Shown here: positions 11,831 to 22,431 of the stretch, piece after piece | Position numbering within the stretch: the first letter of the stretch is position 1 | How the letters are laid out: each line of letters opens with the position of its first letter | Assembly (NCBI GenBank): GCA_033725935.1 | Contig: MU867061.1 | Location: forward strand, 186,001-250,000 | DNA length: 64,000 nt | From: Cladorrhinum sp. PSN259 | Lineage: Eukaryota > Ascomycota > Sordariomycetes > Sordariales > Podosporaceae | Direction: 5' to 3' | Position numbers and translations under genes: made by a program | Notes under the pieces: generated by a model | The model's input: the letters and a program-made list of their open reading frames with translations, nothing else | Database searches by the model: none | Told to the model about the DNA's origin: nothing

Positions 11831-13144
11831 ATGGCTTCACTCAAAACCTTCCTTGGCGCAGCCAGGAAAACCATCACAAACCCAACAACACAAAGGTCCT
11901 CCCCACTCACCTTTGTGGTCGGGAACGAGTCCGCGGACCTTGACTCGCTCTGCTCCGCACTCCTCTACGCCTACTTCCGCACCAACTCACCTCCTTACAG
12001 TCTCCACATCCCCCTGTCCAACCTCTCAAGAGCAGACCTCAACCTCCGCCCAGAACTATCCGCCGTGTGCCGTTCAGCAGGTCTCCAGACTTCCGACCTC
12101 ATCACCCTCTCAGACCTACCTCAAGACGCACAAACCGGCAGGATTCTCCTCAAACCGGACGACACCCGCTGGCTTCTAGTCGATCACAACGTCCTCACCG
12201 GCCCGCTCGCCCCCTTTTCTAAGCAAGTCGTGGGCTGCATCGACCACCACGACGATGAAGGAGTCGTCCCACCCAGCTGCTCCCCACGAGTCTTTGCAAA
12301 GTGCGGCAGCTGCATGTCGCTCGTCATAGACCAATGCAAAGATGCCTGGTCTAAACTCCCTAATGATGGTGGTCCCGATGAGCGGGTTTCGGTTGACGCG
12401 TCGCTTGCTGCGGTGGCCATGGCTCCGATTTTGATCGATACCACGAACCTCACGTCAAAGGACAAGACGACTAATTGGGATCTAAAAGCTGCCGAGTTTG
12501 TCGAGTCAAAGATTAACGCTCCCAAGTCAAATTTCCAAGTTGAACAAGAAGAGCAACAACAACAACAACAACAACAAAGTGAAAAGCCAAAAGAGGATGG
12601 CGATGGTGACGGCGTATCTTTGATATACGACCGAGCGGGATACTATGACCACCTGACGAAACTCAAAGACGACATCAGCGGGCTTTCGTACAGGGATATC
12701 CTGAGAAAAGACTACAAGAAGTGGTCCGACGGCGGACTGAACCTGGGGATATCGACCGTCGTTCAGGCGTTCGATCACGTGTTGGACTTGCATGACGGAG
12801 GCCAAAAAGCCTTCCTGGAGGCGTTGAAGGGGTGGGCTGAAGAGCAGAGGCTTGATATCGCTGCCGTCATGACTGTTTCGAAGCCTGATGGGGTGTTTAC
12901 GAGGGAGTTGCTTGTTTGGGGACTGAACGAGAAAGCGGTTGGTGTTGTTAAGCAGTTCGTAAAGGAGAGCGGGGAGGATTTGAAGCTGAGCAGGTGGAAG
13001 GAGGGGCAGATGGATCTTCAGACGGAAGAGCAGAAGAAGGAGAAGGAGTGGAGGGCTTGTTGGAAGCAGGACAATGCGAGGCACAGTAGGAAGCAGGTTG
13101 CGCCCATGTTGAGGGAGGCGATGAAGGAGTCTTCTAGGTTGTGA
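11831..13144 (+). CDS. ppx1: exopolyphosphatase (Ppx1, DHH/DHHA2 family)
   Basis: Intronless, 437 residues. The DHH-family metal sites are present in order: NESADLDSLCSA (Asp36, Asp38), VDHN, and IDHHDDE. The C-terminal half carries the DHHA2 domain. Yeast Ppx1 removes terminal phosphates from polyphosphate processively, in cytosol and mitochondria. A low-complexity insert (EEQQQQQQQQSEKPK) falls in the linker between the two domains and is encoded by a CAA repeat near 12552-12576. Length is typical of the family. The start has the first ATG and a good context. It converges on atp25 with 188 bp between stops. Confidence 0.93.
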   Translation: MASLKTFLGAARKTITNPTTQRSSPLTFVVGNESADLDSLCSALLYAYFRTNSPPYSLHIPLSNLSRADLNLRPELSAVCRSAGLQTSDLITLSDLPQDAQTGRILLKPDDTRWLLVDHNVLTGPLAPFSKQVVGCIDHHDDEGVVPPSCSPRVFAKCGSCMSLVIDQCKDAWSKLPNDGGPDERVSVDASLAAVAMAPILIDTTNLTSKDKTTNWDLKAAEFVESKINAPKSNFQVEQEEQQQQQQQQSEKPKEDGDGDGVSLIYDRAGYYDHLTKLKDDISGLSYRDILRKDYKKWSDGGLNLGISTVVQAFDHVLDLHDGGQKAFLEALKGWAEEQRLDIAAVMTVSKPDGVFTRELLVWGLNEKAVGVVKQFVKESGEDLKLSRWKEGQMDLQTEEQKKEKEWRACWKQDNARHSRKQVAPMLREAMKESSRL

Positions 13145-13332
13145 CTGTAAATGTGGGAGACTACTCTTTTGGAGGGCCACATATGGATTTGAATTGTTAT
13201 AGGCACATCGACAAGATGCGTCGGAGTCGTGTTTTACATTCGCATGTAACCTGTCACAAGGATGCGACTAAGATATTGTACAGTGTTTTACGGAAAATAT
13301 GCTGGGCCAACAAATTCTGGTTGAAGAACGCA

Positions 13333-14358
13333 TTAAGCATACCCTCCCCTTCGCCCCGAAACTCTCGCGAGCTCGCGCGGGGTTGCTGGTGCAAACCGAG
13401 GTGTCGGCACCTGGCCACTAGCCAGTAATTTGTTCCTTTCTATGTTCTCCTTTAGCATATCCTGCCAAAGAGTCTCCAAGTCAAGGTCCTGCCTTCGTCC
13501 CTCAGTCAGCATTTGAACAACAATTGTTGTCCCCAGCTGAGGGACACCGAAACCGGTCGTCCTCCCTTCCTCGTCCACCATTTCCACCTCTTGGTTTGAA
13601 CCGCCGACGGTGCCGAGGTTGACGCAGATCCAGCCAGTGCTGATGCCGTCGTCTCCACCCCGGGGAACTCCCGAGGTCCCGAGCATCTTCGCCTTGCGCG
13701 CTATCCGCTTCAGCTTCGTCTTCAGCTGATTCCTTCCCAGGAGGCCGTCTGCCTTGGCTGAGATGCCGCGGCCGCGCAGCCATCGAACCAGGCGATCCGC
13801 AGAAACGTGCAGATGGCGCTCACTGCGCGCGGTGCCGAAAACCATAATCACGTCTTGGCCCATTGCAGGTGGCGGATCCATCTCGCGAAGGTCCAACAAG
13901 GCCAACTCGTCCATGCCCAATTCGTCTGAAACATACTTGAGGAGAAGCTCAAAGAGTTTTGGCGCTCCCTCGGGAATATCTGGTAGAGGTGGTGGCTCGT
14001 GCATCAACGTCGGGTGTCGTGGGGGTTCCACTTGGAGATACCATGGCACATCTGAACCCTCAGCATTGGCGCCGGTGCTGGACTCTGCAAAATCATTCTC
14101 TTCTGCCTCCTCTTCTGGTATTCTTGTTTCTTCGATAGCGGGCGCCTTGAGTAATCGGCGGGTGTTTTGGAAGGTCGAGAATCTGGACGCGGTGGCGATC
14201 GGAGCGAATCGCCTCGTTTGGAAAGCAGACTGCGCAATGCGGGTCTCTGCAAAGTTTCCGACGAAAATTCGAAAAGCAGAGAGGCTGCAAGCTGAACAGC
14301 GGACTCCCCTGAATGCCGGAGCTGTCATTGTTGCGTACTGTGTGCTTTGGGAAGCCAC
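13333..14358 (-). CDS. atp25: Atp25-like mitochondrial protein with RsfS domain, short form
   Basis: Intronless, 341 residues. The N-terminus is rich in Arg/Ser/Ala (matrix-targeting-like). From about residue 130, LLLKYVSDELGMDELALLDLREMDPPPAMG followed by DVIMVFGTARSERHLHVSADRL is the RsfS/ribosome-silencing-factor fold, as found in the N-terminal half of yeast Atp25. In yeast this half acts on the mitochondrial large ribosomal subunit, while a separable C-terminal M-domain stabilises ATP9 mRNA. Here the protein stops soon after the RsfS region (…SGRRGGYA) and no M-domain follows, so it is much shorter than the about 610-residue yeast protein. A second Met at residue 11 is an alternative start. 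Divergent from rpo41. Confidence 0.82.
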   Translation of the reverse strand: MASQSTQYATMTAPAFRGVRCSACSLSAFRIFVGNFAETRIAQSAFQTRRFAPIATASRFSTFQNTRRLLKAPAIEETRIPEEEAEENDFAESSTGANAEGSDVPWYLQVEPPRHPTLMHEPPPLPDIPEGAPKLFELLLKYVSDELGMDELALLDLREMDPPPAMGQDVIMVFGTARSERHLHVSADRLVRWLRGRGISAKADGLLGRNQLKTKLKRIARKAKMLGTSGVPRGGDDGISTGWICVNLGTVGGSNQEVEMVDEEGRTTGFGVPQLGTTIVVQMLTEGRRQDLDLETLWQDMLKENIERNKLLASGQVPTPRFAPATPRELARVSGRRGGYA

Positions 14359-14937
14359 TGGTTTTCGACGACAAGCTGGCAGTTGAAGATAGCGAAAAGG
14401 CGGCGCGGGGCAGAAAGTTGAAGTTGATCCAGGGCCGTTTAAACTTTTTTGTCGATGCGAACCAACCTTGGGGGTTTCCCAGCCGTTGGAGAGGGTGGGT
14501 CCAAGTAGCTCTGAAAGCAGGGGACATCAACAGGGACTGACCAATCAAATCTTTTTGGAGGGATTTTCAAGAAACGACACCAGTTGAAGAAAATCGGACG
14601 GCAAAATTTTTGGCGCCAAGCTTCCTATCAGTGCAAGTCCCAATTCCTATCTGCTTTTTTCTATCATCCACCCGCCGCCGTTTACCAGAGGAGAAAGAGA
14701 AAAAAAATACTTGTTGCTGTCCCCATTCCGCTGGGCAGACAGTGAGACCTCTTCTTTTTTACCTGTTATATTCCCTCCAAATCGTCTTTCTTTCTAGTTA
14801 TCTCTTTTTCTGTTTAATGAATTGATTACGAATACCCCTCCAAGCAGACCTCGTCTTGGTTTGTGTACTTTACTTTTGAGCCGTTTCAGTTCCCTTCGAG
14901 TCCGAGGCGACGCGATCGCCACGCCCGAATATTCAAG
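14359..14937. promoter_or_regulatory. Divergent promoter, atp25 / rpo41
   Basis: 579 bp between the start codons of two nuclear genes for mitochondrial gene expression. It contains pyrimidine-rich stretches near 14640-14815 before rpo41. No gene is supported inside it; frames at 14093-14548 (minus) and 14610-14825 (plus) look like chance. Confidence 0.6.
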
Positions 14938-17900
14938 ATGCTCGTCCGCTCGGGCATCTCACGGCATATCATAACAGCACGCCGCTTGCTTTCACCTGGC
15001 GCTCTCCGACCACTCCCATCCGCATACCCCCACGTCGCCGAGCCACAAATACGTCCGATCACAACCGGCTCAAGCTCGGGTCCTGATTCCCGGCCATGGA
15101 GGAGGAAAGAATACCGCGCCCTTGTGGGCTTTGAGCGAAACATGGCAACGGCCATGGCAGAGCCTCGAGCTGGTGAAGGCATGTCCGGTATGCCGTTCGA
15201 TGGACTCTCTGCTGGCATGAAGTCGCCCTACTTGAATCCCGAGCTGCCTCTTTACGAGCTGAGACCGTTCGATGCATCATCTGCTCTCATAGTCGACGAA
15301 CCAGAAGAAACTGTGCCCAACAAGGCACGGATCAATGGTCAAGGCATTCCTGGAGACGTGGAAGAGTCACTTTCGGTCTTCAATGCTTGTGTACAGGTCG
15401 GCAGGTTAAACCGCGCTTCCTTGGTTCTGAAGCGACTGGCCACCCTGGGAACTGTGCCGCCCCAGCATATGATGCAACTGCACAACCGGTATCTTCAGGC
15501 GCGCATCTCCCAGCTCGAGTCCGAGCCAGGTGTAGACCAGGCTGAAGAAGTTCACAAGTGGTTCGAATCCCAGATCATTGGCAAGGGCTATACTCCTGAC
15601 CCGCAGACCATCGCCTACATGATCAAGGCCTCCCTCCTCACCGCTCAGGACAAGAAACGCAACAAGCTTGTAATCCGTTACATCTCAATGCTTCCCTCAC
15701 AAACCGCCATGGAGGCCTTGGCATGGGAAATCGAGGACGAGGTATTGTCAGCCGAGGACCTGGTGGCCATTTCCGAGATCTGCCCCACTCTCACGATGCC
15801 CGATGAAATATCCGAATTGCTAGATGTCGAAGCAGCGGGGGAGGGTATTGTGAGCGAGGACTTGGCTTTTGAGATGGAGGGCGCAACCACTGAGGCTAGA
15901 TCATCGGGCGGCTCTGTTCCTGAAGTCTTGCCCACCCCTCAAAAGGGTGTTGGTTTACAAACGCTGAGGCAGTCGCTCTCCCTTTTTCAAGAGATCCCAG
16001 AAGGTCGTGACATCGGTTCTTTGTCCCAGCGCGAACAACGAGAAATCCAGGCACGATTGGAGAGGGATTGTGTGGACGCCGCCGTTGCTCGATGGCGAGA
16101 CGAGAACCAAGCGCTCAACGAGATGGGTCTGAGTTCAGCTCTCAGCAACCCATCGCTGAGCTCCAAGCTTCATGATTGGCATTCTGAACTGGAAAGATAC
16201 ATCTCGAGAGAGATGGAGTTGGTGAACCAGGCGGAGCATGCAGAGAGAAAGTCGATCGAGGAACAGAGTCGCTGCTTGTACGGCCCACATTTGCTACAGT
16301 CATCGCCCTCCCGCCTGGCTGCTGTCACCATTCTCAGTGTTCTCAGCATGATGTCCATGCTAGGTGCTGGCAAAGCCGTTCCACTCGCCCATATGGTCTC
16401 TCAGGTAGCGAAAGTTGCTGAAGAGGATATACGAGCCCAGCTAATCGCGAAGGCCATGCCGCACTTGAAAAAGAAACAGCAACAAAAGAACGCCAGGCAG
16501 TTGATCCGCCATGCGAGCCTAGCTCAGAGGTCAAACACTGCAGTCGGTTACAACGGAGGCACGATACCACAGCCTATCTTGGAGCCTTGGGAGAAGAGTT
16601 GGCCATTGTCAATCAGAACCAAGATTGGAGCTGTGTTACTGAAGGGTCTGGTGGAGTCCGCTAGAATAACTGTCATCAGAGAGCACCCGGAAACCAAGGA
16701 ACTCGTATCACAATCCCAGCCAGCATTCTCGCATACCATCCAGCTCAAAAAGGGCAAAAAAATAGGCGCCATCTTACCAAATAAAGCTTTGGTTGATATC
16801 ATGAAGAGGGAGCCGAGAGCTGAAGTGCTGGCTCGCCATCTTCCCATGGTTGTCGAGCCGGAGCCGTGGACAAAGTTTGACAAGGGTGGATTTCTCGAAT
16901 ACTCATCGCCGCTTATTCGGCTGAAAGGTAGTGAGAGAGACCAAAAGATCTACGCCGATGCCGCCATCGAGCGGGGTGATATGGAGCAGATGTTCAAGGG
17001 CTTGGACGTCTTGGGCAAGACCGCGTGGAAAATCAACCGCTCCGTATTCGACGTCATGCTGCAAGCCTGGAACACTGGGAAAGAGCTCGCAAATCTTCCT
17101 GCCCTAGACCCCGAAATTCCCATCCCTCCAGAGCCCGAATCCACCGAGGATCCGATGAAGAGACGGCTGTGGCTCAGAGCGATCAAGACGGCCGAGAACG
17201 AAAAGTCTGGCTTGCATTCGGTACGATGCTTCATGAACTTTCAGCTCGAGATTGCTCGAGCCTTCCGTGACCAGACATTCTACTTCCCTCACAATCTCGA
17301 CTTCCGCGGCCGAGCCTACCCGATTCCCACCTACCTCAACCACATGGGTGCTGACCACATGCGTGGCATATTGCTTTTCGCCAAGGGCAGAGAGCTCGGC
17401 GAGAGCGGCCTACGCTGGCTCAAGGTTCATACGTCCAATGTTTTTGGCTTCGACAAGGCAAGTCTTCAGGAGCGCGAAGACTTTACAACGCAGAATCTCG
17501 AAAACGTATTCGACTCCGCCGAGAACCCATTGGACGGAAAGCGTTGGTGGTTGGAGGCCGAAGACCCTTGGCAGTGTCTGGCAGCGTGCTTTGAGCTCAA
17601 GGCCGCCTATTCACTCCCAGATCCAACCAAGTATGTATCGCATCTTCCTGTCCATCAGGATGGCACCTGCAACGGCCTTCAGCATTACGCCGCCCTTGGT
17701 GGTGACACCTGGGGTGCCCAGCAAGTGAATCTTATACCCGGAGAGCGTCCAGCCGATGTTTACTCGGCCGTTGCGGATCTTGTCAAACAGGGAATCGCCA
17801 AGGACATTGAGCTTGGCAATGAATTCGCCAAAGCTTTGGACGGCAAGATTACTAGAAAGGTGGTCAAGCAAACGGTCATGACCAACGTCTACGGCGTTAC

Positions 17901-19194
17901 ATTTGTTGGAGCTAAGAAACAGGTTCAGAAGCAGCTGGATTCGCTGTACCCTGATCTGCCAAGAGAGTGTGGCATCGACTCGACGCTTCTTGCCTCTTAC
18001 ATTGCCTTGAAAATTTTTGGTGGTCTCTCAACGATGTTTCGCGGTGCACATGACATTCAGACTTGGCTGGGCGAGATCGGTGGTCGTGTTTGCCGCGCCC
18101 TGACTCCTGAACAGCTGGACCGGATCGTCAAGAACCCAGAGAACCTCCAAATTTCCAAGAGCAAGGCTACGAAAAAGTCAAAGGATGCAGAAGAGCTATC
18201 GGCCTCGTTCCGTTCCACTCTCGTTTGGACCACCCCGCTGCGGCTGCCTGTTTGCCAGCCATACAGAGCCAGCGGGTCACGGACCGTTGCGACCTGCCTC
18301 CAGAACCTGATCCTGACGGATGAGAGCAGGTCAGACCCAGTGAACAGGAGGAAGCAACTCCAGGCTTTCCCACCCAACTTTATCCACTCTCTCGATGCTA
18401 GTCACATGATGCTTTCTGCTCTTGAATGCCACGCCAGGGGCCTAACTTTTGCGGCCGTTCACGATTCATTCTGGACGCATGCCGCCGACGTCGATGTTAT
18501 GAATGACACGCTTCGCGGCTCCTTCATCAAGATGCACAGCGAGGACATCATTGGTAGATTAAAGGCCGAGTTTGAAACGAGGTATCGGGGGTGCCTCTAT
18601 CTCGCCAAGGTGGACTCCAAATCAGAGCTCGCAAAACAGATTGCTTCGCTGCGAAAATCCAACAAGGCGTTTGGCAAGCCCTCGGGAGTCAAGGAGGAGC
18701 TTCTGGAGGAGAAACTACGACAGGATCTCCTTCGTTCAGCCGACCCTGAGGATGTCAAGCGCGGAAAGGGGATGGTAACCCCTGCCAGCCTGTGTGAGCT
18801 GATGGGCGGAACAGACTTGATCACCAATGTCGAACCGGACGAGGATCCAGAGGAGGCGGACGCCGTCGCGGCGGGAGCTGATGAGCTCGATGGCGGAGGT
18901 ATTGAGGCCGGCGAAGAGGCTGAGTTATCATCGTCTCCATCAGAAGAAGCGGGAGTCGGAGAGAAAGAAGACGAAGACCTGCGTGAAGCTGAGGAGCGTA
19001 TGGAACTGTTGACAAAGACCGCCGGAACGAATTACTTCAAGATGGAGATGAATGGTGAGCAGAGGAGAAAGGTTACCCCATCCAGAAAGAAGATTGATAT
19101 CTCATTCTGGCTGCCGTTGACCTTCCCGGAGATTCCCAAGAAGGGAGACTTTGATGTCAAGCAGCTCAAGCAAAGCAAGTATTTCTTTTCTTGA
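14938..19194 (+). CDS. rpo41: mitochondrial DNA-directed RNA polymerase (Rpo41/CYT-5, T7 type)
   Basis: Intronless, 1418 residues from the ATG at 14938, which opens an Arg/Ser-rich matrix-targeting-like segment; the frame is open further upstream to 14863 but that leader is not needed. All T7-family catalytic motifs are present: motif A DGTCNGLQHYAALGGD (Asp about 908), motif B KQTVMTNVYGVT, and motif C AVHDSFW (Asp about 1176). RAYPIPTYLNHMGAD and PNFIHSLDASHMM are also family blocks. The protein ends with an aromatic tail (KQSKYFFS), comparable to the active-site C-terminus of T7 polymerase. It transcribes mtDNA and primes replication. An acidic, low-complexity insert of about 60 residues (nt about 18829-19005) lies just before the C-terminus. 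Length fits fungal orthologues. Confidence 0.97.
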   Translation: MLVRSGISRHIITARRLLSPGALRPLPSAYPHVAEPQIRPITTGSSSGPDSRPWRRKEYRALVGFERNMATAMAEPRAGEGMSGMPFDGLSAGMKSPYLNPELPLYELRPFDASSALIVDEPEETVPNKARINGQGIPGDVEESLSVFNACVQVGRLNRASLVLKRLATLGTVPPQHMMQLHNRYLQARISQLESEPGVDQAEEVHKWFESQIIGKGYTPDPQTIAYMIKASLLTAQDKKRNKLVIRYISMLPSQTAMEALAWEIEDEVLSAEDLVAISEICPTLTMPDEISELLDVEAAGEGIVSEDLAFEMEGATTEARSSGGSVPEVLPTPQKGVGLQTLRQSLSLFQEIPEGRDIGSLSQREQREIQARLERDCVDAAVARWRDENQALNEMGLSSALSNPSLSSKLHDWHSELERYISREMELVNQAEHAERKSIEEQSRCLYGPHLLQSSPSRLAAVTILSVLSMMSMLGAGKAVPLAHMVSQVAKVAEEDIRAQLIAKAMPHLKKKQQQKNARQLIRHASLAQRSNTAVGYNGGTIPQPILEPWEKSWPLSIRTKIGAVLLKGLVESARITVIREHPETKELVSQSQPAFSHTIQLKKGKKIGAILPNKALVDIMKREPRAEVLARHLPMVVEPEPWTKFDKGGFLEYSSPLIRLKGSERDQKIYADAAIERGDMEQMFKGLDVLGKTAWKINRSVFDVMLQAWNTGKELANLPALDPEIPIPPEPESTEDPMKRRLWLRAIKTAENEKSGLHSVRCFMNFQLEIARAFRDQTFYFPHNLDFRGRAYPIPTYLNHMGADHMRGILLFAKGRELGESGLRWLKVHTSNVFGFDKASLQEREDFTTQNLENVFDSAENPLDGKRWWLEAEDPWQCLAACFELKAAYSLPDPTKYVSHLPVHQDGTCNGLQHYAALGGDTWGAQQVNLIPGERPADVYSAVADLVKQGIAKDIELGNEFAKALDGKITRKVVKQTVMTNVYGVTFVGAKKQVQKQLDSLYPDLPRECGIDSTLLASYIALKIFGGLSTMFRGAHDIQTWLGEIGGRVCRALTPEQLDRIVKNPENLQISKSKATKKSKDAEELSASFRSTLVWTTPLRLPVCQPYRASGSRTVATCLQNLILTDESRSDPVNRRKQLQAFPPNFIHSLDASHMMLSALECHARGLTFAAVHDSFWTHAADVDVMNDTLRGSFIKMHSEDIIGRLKAEFETRYRGCLYLAKVDSKSELAKQIASLRKSNKAFGKPSGVKEELLEEKLRQDLLRSADPEDVKRGKGMVTPASLCELMGGTDLITNVEPDEDPEEADAVAAGADELDGGGIEAGEEAELSSSPSEEAGVGEKEDEDLREAEERMELLTKTAGTNYFKMEMNGEQRRKVTPSRKKIDISFWLPLTFPEIPKKGDFDVKQLKQSKYFFS

Positions 19195-21605
19195 TCTAAG
19201 CTTGGTTGGTTGGTCAGTGAAGGGAATGGGTATGGCATTTTTGTAAAAGTATAATCCGGCTTTCTTGTCGTGTTGCTGGAAGAGGGAGGGGGAATGGGGG
19301 GATAAGTGTTACATCTCTCTCATCATCATCATTAGGCGGCGTTTTGGATCGGGTTTCTTTTTCTTTTTTTCTTCATAGCATATTTTGCTTCTTGTTTTGT
19401 TGCTGTTGGCGTTTTGAAGATGGAATGGAAAAGAAAAAAAGAAGGACAAGATAGGGGGTGAGTAGAACGTGTGTTTTTAAGATACTTATCATGTATTTTG
19501 TCTATGCTATATATATGCACACTTGTTGAGATATACATCACATAAAGACATATCAACTCGTTTATATCATATAGAGGAATGTGTTTCGGAAGATGCAGAT
19601 AGAAAAAATCTCGGATGAAGATGAGATAAAGAGTGCCTTGCAGTCTCTTACCTAATTCAACTCTCGAGTTATTCCAAATCTCGATTACCTTTTGCTTTTC
19701 TTACTCTATTCTATTTAAATATCTCGCAGCAGTGCAGTGGGTTACCAGTAACCCAGAGTTTAAACACAATACGACGCTCAATTAACTCTTCTCTCCGATG
19801 TCTCGCATGTTTATATGACCCTAGGTACCTAACCGATGATCGGTCGGTCCGGCCGGTTCCTGCATAAGGTAACCGACCAAACCTTTTCGTTGTAACCGAT
19901 GGCAATATCGTGGAACAACAATCCTCGAATCCGGGGATCATCAGGGGACCGACCGGGTATGTAGTAGAATGAATGCAATGGGACACAACAAGCCCACGCA
20001 GACGCAGAACTCCTGAACGTCTATTTTAGTTTTCACTTACCATGTAAACTAGGTAACCAGTTTACAACCCATTCTGGGAGAAGCTAGCTAGGTAGGTACT
20101 GTATAAATAAACAGCAAACCCTTTTTTCCCCTCTATAATGATCAAAGCGAAAACCGGGGCACACACACTGGTGACTGCAGAGAGTGAGAGAGAGATATAT
20201 GAACCCGACCGTAAAGAATCTTTTGAATCAGCCGCATGGTTATTCTTTTTTTTAAAAAAATAAAATTTCTAGAAACTAAGACACAAAACTAAAAAGTTGA
20301 TGCTGCTTAGTGAAAAGAAAACGGGTCATCTTTTCTTCCATCTTATTTATATCTCCTCCCCTTATTAAGTGAATCACAGAAAACCGTGGGAATCAGCATC
20401 TTGGTTGTGTTTTTTTTTTTTTTTTGTTGATTGACCGGTTCTGGTTCTGGTTCCGGTTCCGGTTCATTCATTCATTCCCCTCCTTCCTCAGCCACTTAAT
20501 CAAACCCTGACTATTTTTGTTTTTATGGTTAATTTTTTAGTTCCTTTTTCTTTTTTTTCTTTTCCCCAGAAACGGAGAAGAGACGATGTTGGGTGGATGT
20601 TACGGTTCATTTTCGCTTAATAAAACCGTTTTGTTACTAGTATCCGGATGTGTGGGTGGTATGTTTTAGTATGTACGACAGACAAGACATGGTTGTTGTT
20701 TAACGGTTCCAGCCAAGCGGTTTAGTAAACCCTTGGTCGTGGCCGGTTGTAGTAAACACGGTAGATGTAGAGCCGTCTTCCCCCCCTTTTTTTTTCCTTT
20801 TTCTTTCTTGTCTTTTGAACGCGCGTCTCATCACATATGTGATATGGACGTAAAACAACCGGTTGCTGCGAGGGGGTGCCATGCTACTACGTTGAGGGTA
20901 GTCTTTGGGAATTCGGTTACTATTTTTGTGTTATCTGGAAGTCCGGCACAGGAGGAGACTTTAGAGATTTACTGTAGGATTGGACCGATTCAATCTCGTG
21001 CTCGGGCCGTGAAAGAAGATCTTCAAATTTGGTCGATCAATAATTGTCGTAGTCCAACTCCTGGGAAAGAATTCGTCTTGGTTGGTGACAACGTCTCTAC
21101 TTGGCTCTGCTGCAATCAAGGTTTGACTGAACGGAAATAGAGTCTTTGTTGAGAGGGTCGTCCGGGGCTTGCATTCGTTTCTTTTCATCCTGAATGTCTT
21201 CCTTCCCTAGCATCTGTTTGTATTCTCGGCAGTCCGTGCTTGGACAGCTTTTTCACCGTTTAGGGTTACACCATCTACACCGTGTTTACACTCACCAAGC
21301 TGGTCAAAGTCGTATTTCGGACTGGGACCCGACCAAACTGCTGGAGTAAAGGAGAGGCAATGATGGAGTAGTGGTTCAGTAGTAAGAAACTGTACCTTGA
21401 GTTCCTGAGCTTGCAGATCGCCTGTCAGCCTATTTCGAGAACAGAGGGATCAGGATAGTGTAGAGCGAGTATAAAATGGGATGGGATGGAACCACCTGCC
21501 AACTTGAGAGACATTATCTTAGTCAACATCCCACAAAGCTTCACATCTTCATTCGTCTTTACATAGAACAAGGTATTAGCCTTCGACCATACAAATCTCT
21601 TCAAG
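19195..21605. other. Intergenic, AT-rich, with simple repeats
   Basis: About 2.4 kb without a supported gene. Contents: polyT/polyA runs (20409-20425, 20785-20815), a (GGTTCC/GGTTCT)n microsatellite at about 20436-20464 followed by (CATT)n, and several GGTAACC/CCGGT palindromic words near 19830-19890. A 135-codon frame at 20733-21140 has no domain and unusual composition. The right end is the promoter of the secreted-protein gene. Confidence 0.55.
20436..20476. repeat. (GGTTCY)n and (CATT)n microsatellite
   Basis: Five GGTTCT/GGTTCC hexamers followed by three CATT units. Simple-sequence DNA in the spacer upstream of the secreted-protein gene. Confidence 0.8.
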
Positions 21606-22323
21606 ATGCAGCTCTCAGCCAACAACCTCTTCTTCCTCAGCCTCCTGTTCGGTGCCTGGTTCGTACCCCCTTTCCTCTATCTTTCCTCGACCGTGCTCAG
21701 CCTACGTGTACTAACAACTTTCCGCTCAGCTCCGCAGCGCCTGCTCCCCAGGCTGAGTTCTACTCGGACCTGCCCATCCTCACAGTCCCAGTTCCCTTCC
21801 CTGGACGTCCCATCACGGCGTCCACGTCCTGCTACACTGCCACCACCACAGTGACTCCTGGTAAGTCGTACTCTTTTTTCTCTAACCTAGATTTTCTGGC
21901 AATCTGCTAACAACAAAACAAAAGCAAAATGCTCCAAGACCAAGTGCCCACTTCCCACGAATGCCATCGCATGCCCGGCCATTGTCCGGATTACGACGAT
22001 TGAAGTTCCCTGCGCGTAAGTAAAAATCTCCAAGAAAAAAACACGCCATAGTGAATCAATGGGGGACAAGGGTTAACAAAAAGACTGGTTTATCTAGCAA
22101 CGACTCCTGCCCCAAAACAACCACCAAGACGGCGACCGCCAAGTGCCCCGGTTGCGCGACGGCGTGTGTCATTCCCACCATCACCGAGACGGTCACCACC
22201 GGATGCCCAACAAAGCCACCCACTCTCACTCTCTTCCCTGTGGCGGCCAAGCGGGCGGATCCTGTGGCAGATGCTGCGGCTAGCCTGCCAGTCGTTACCG
22301 CTGTCCCAACACTAGGACACTAA
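21606..22323 (+). CDS. small secreted cysteine-rich protein
   Basis: Four exons: 21606..21658, 21730..21860, 21925..22015, 22098..22323, giving 166 residues. All introns are GT-AG (GTTCGT, GTAAGT, GTAAGT donors) and frames agree. The N-terminus MQLSANNLFFLSLLFGAC is a clear signal peptide, cut probably near SAAPAPQ. The mature chain is Thr/Pro-rich with about ten Cys, in spaced groups (SCYT, KCSKTKC, ACPA, PCAND, SCPK, KCPGCATACV, GCPT). There is no GPI signal or catalytic motif. I do not recognise the family. The Thr-rich, Cys-rich design fits a cell-wall or secreted effector-like protein, but function is unknown. Its 3' end faces arc1. Confidence 0.8.
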
Positions 22324-22380
22324 GGGGGAGAATAGGAACTAGAAACGGATTGAGTTTGGGTGGAAAAGAGCACGTAGGGG

Positions 22381-22431
<51 letters not shown>

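Noticed and set aside
13754..14386. 210-codon frame antisense to atp25
   Set aside because: Mirror of a GC-rich coding exon; the minus strand has the clear RsfS domain.
20733..21140. 135-codon plus-strand frame
   Set aside because: Crosses poly-T sequence, no domain or signal, no conserved-looking block.
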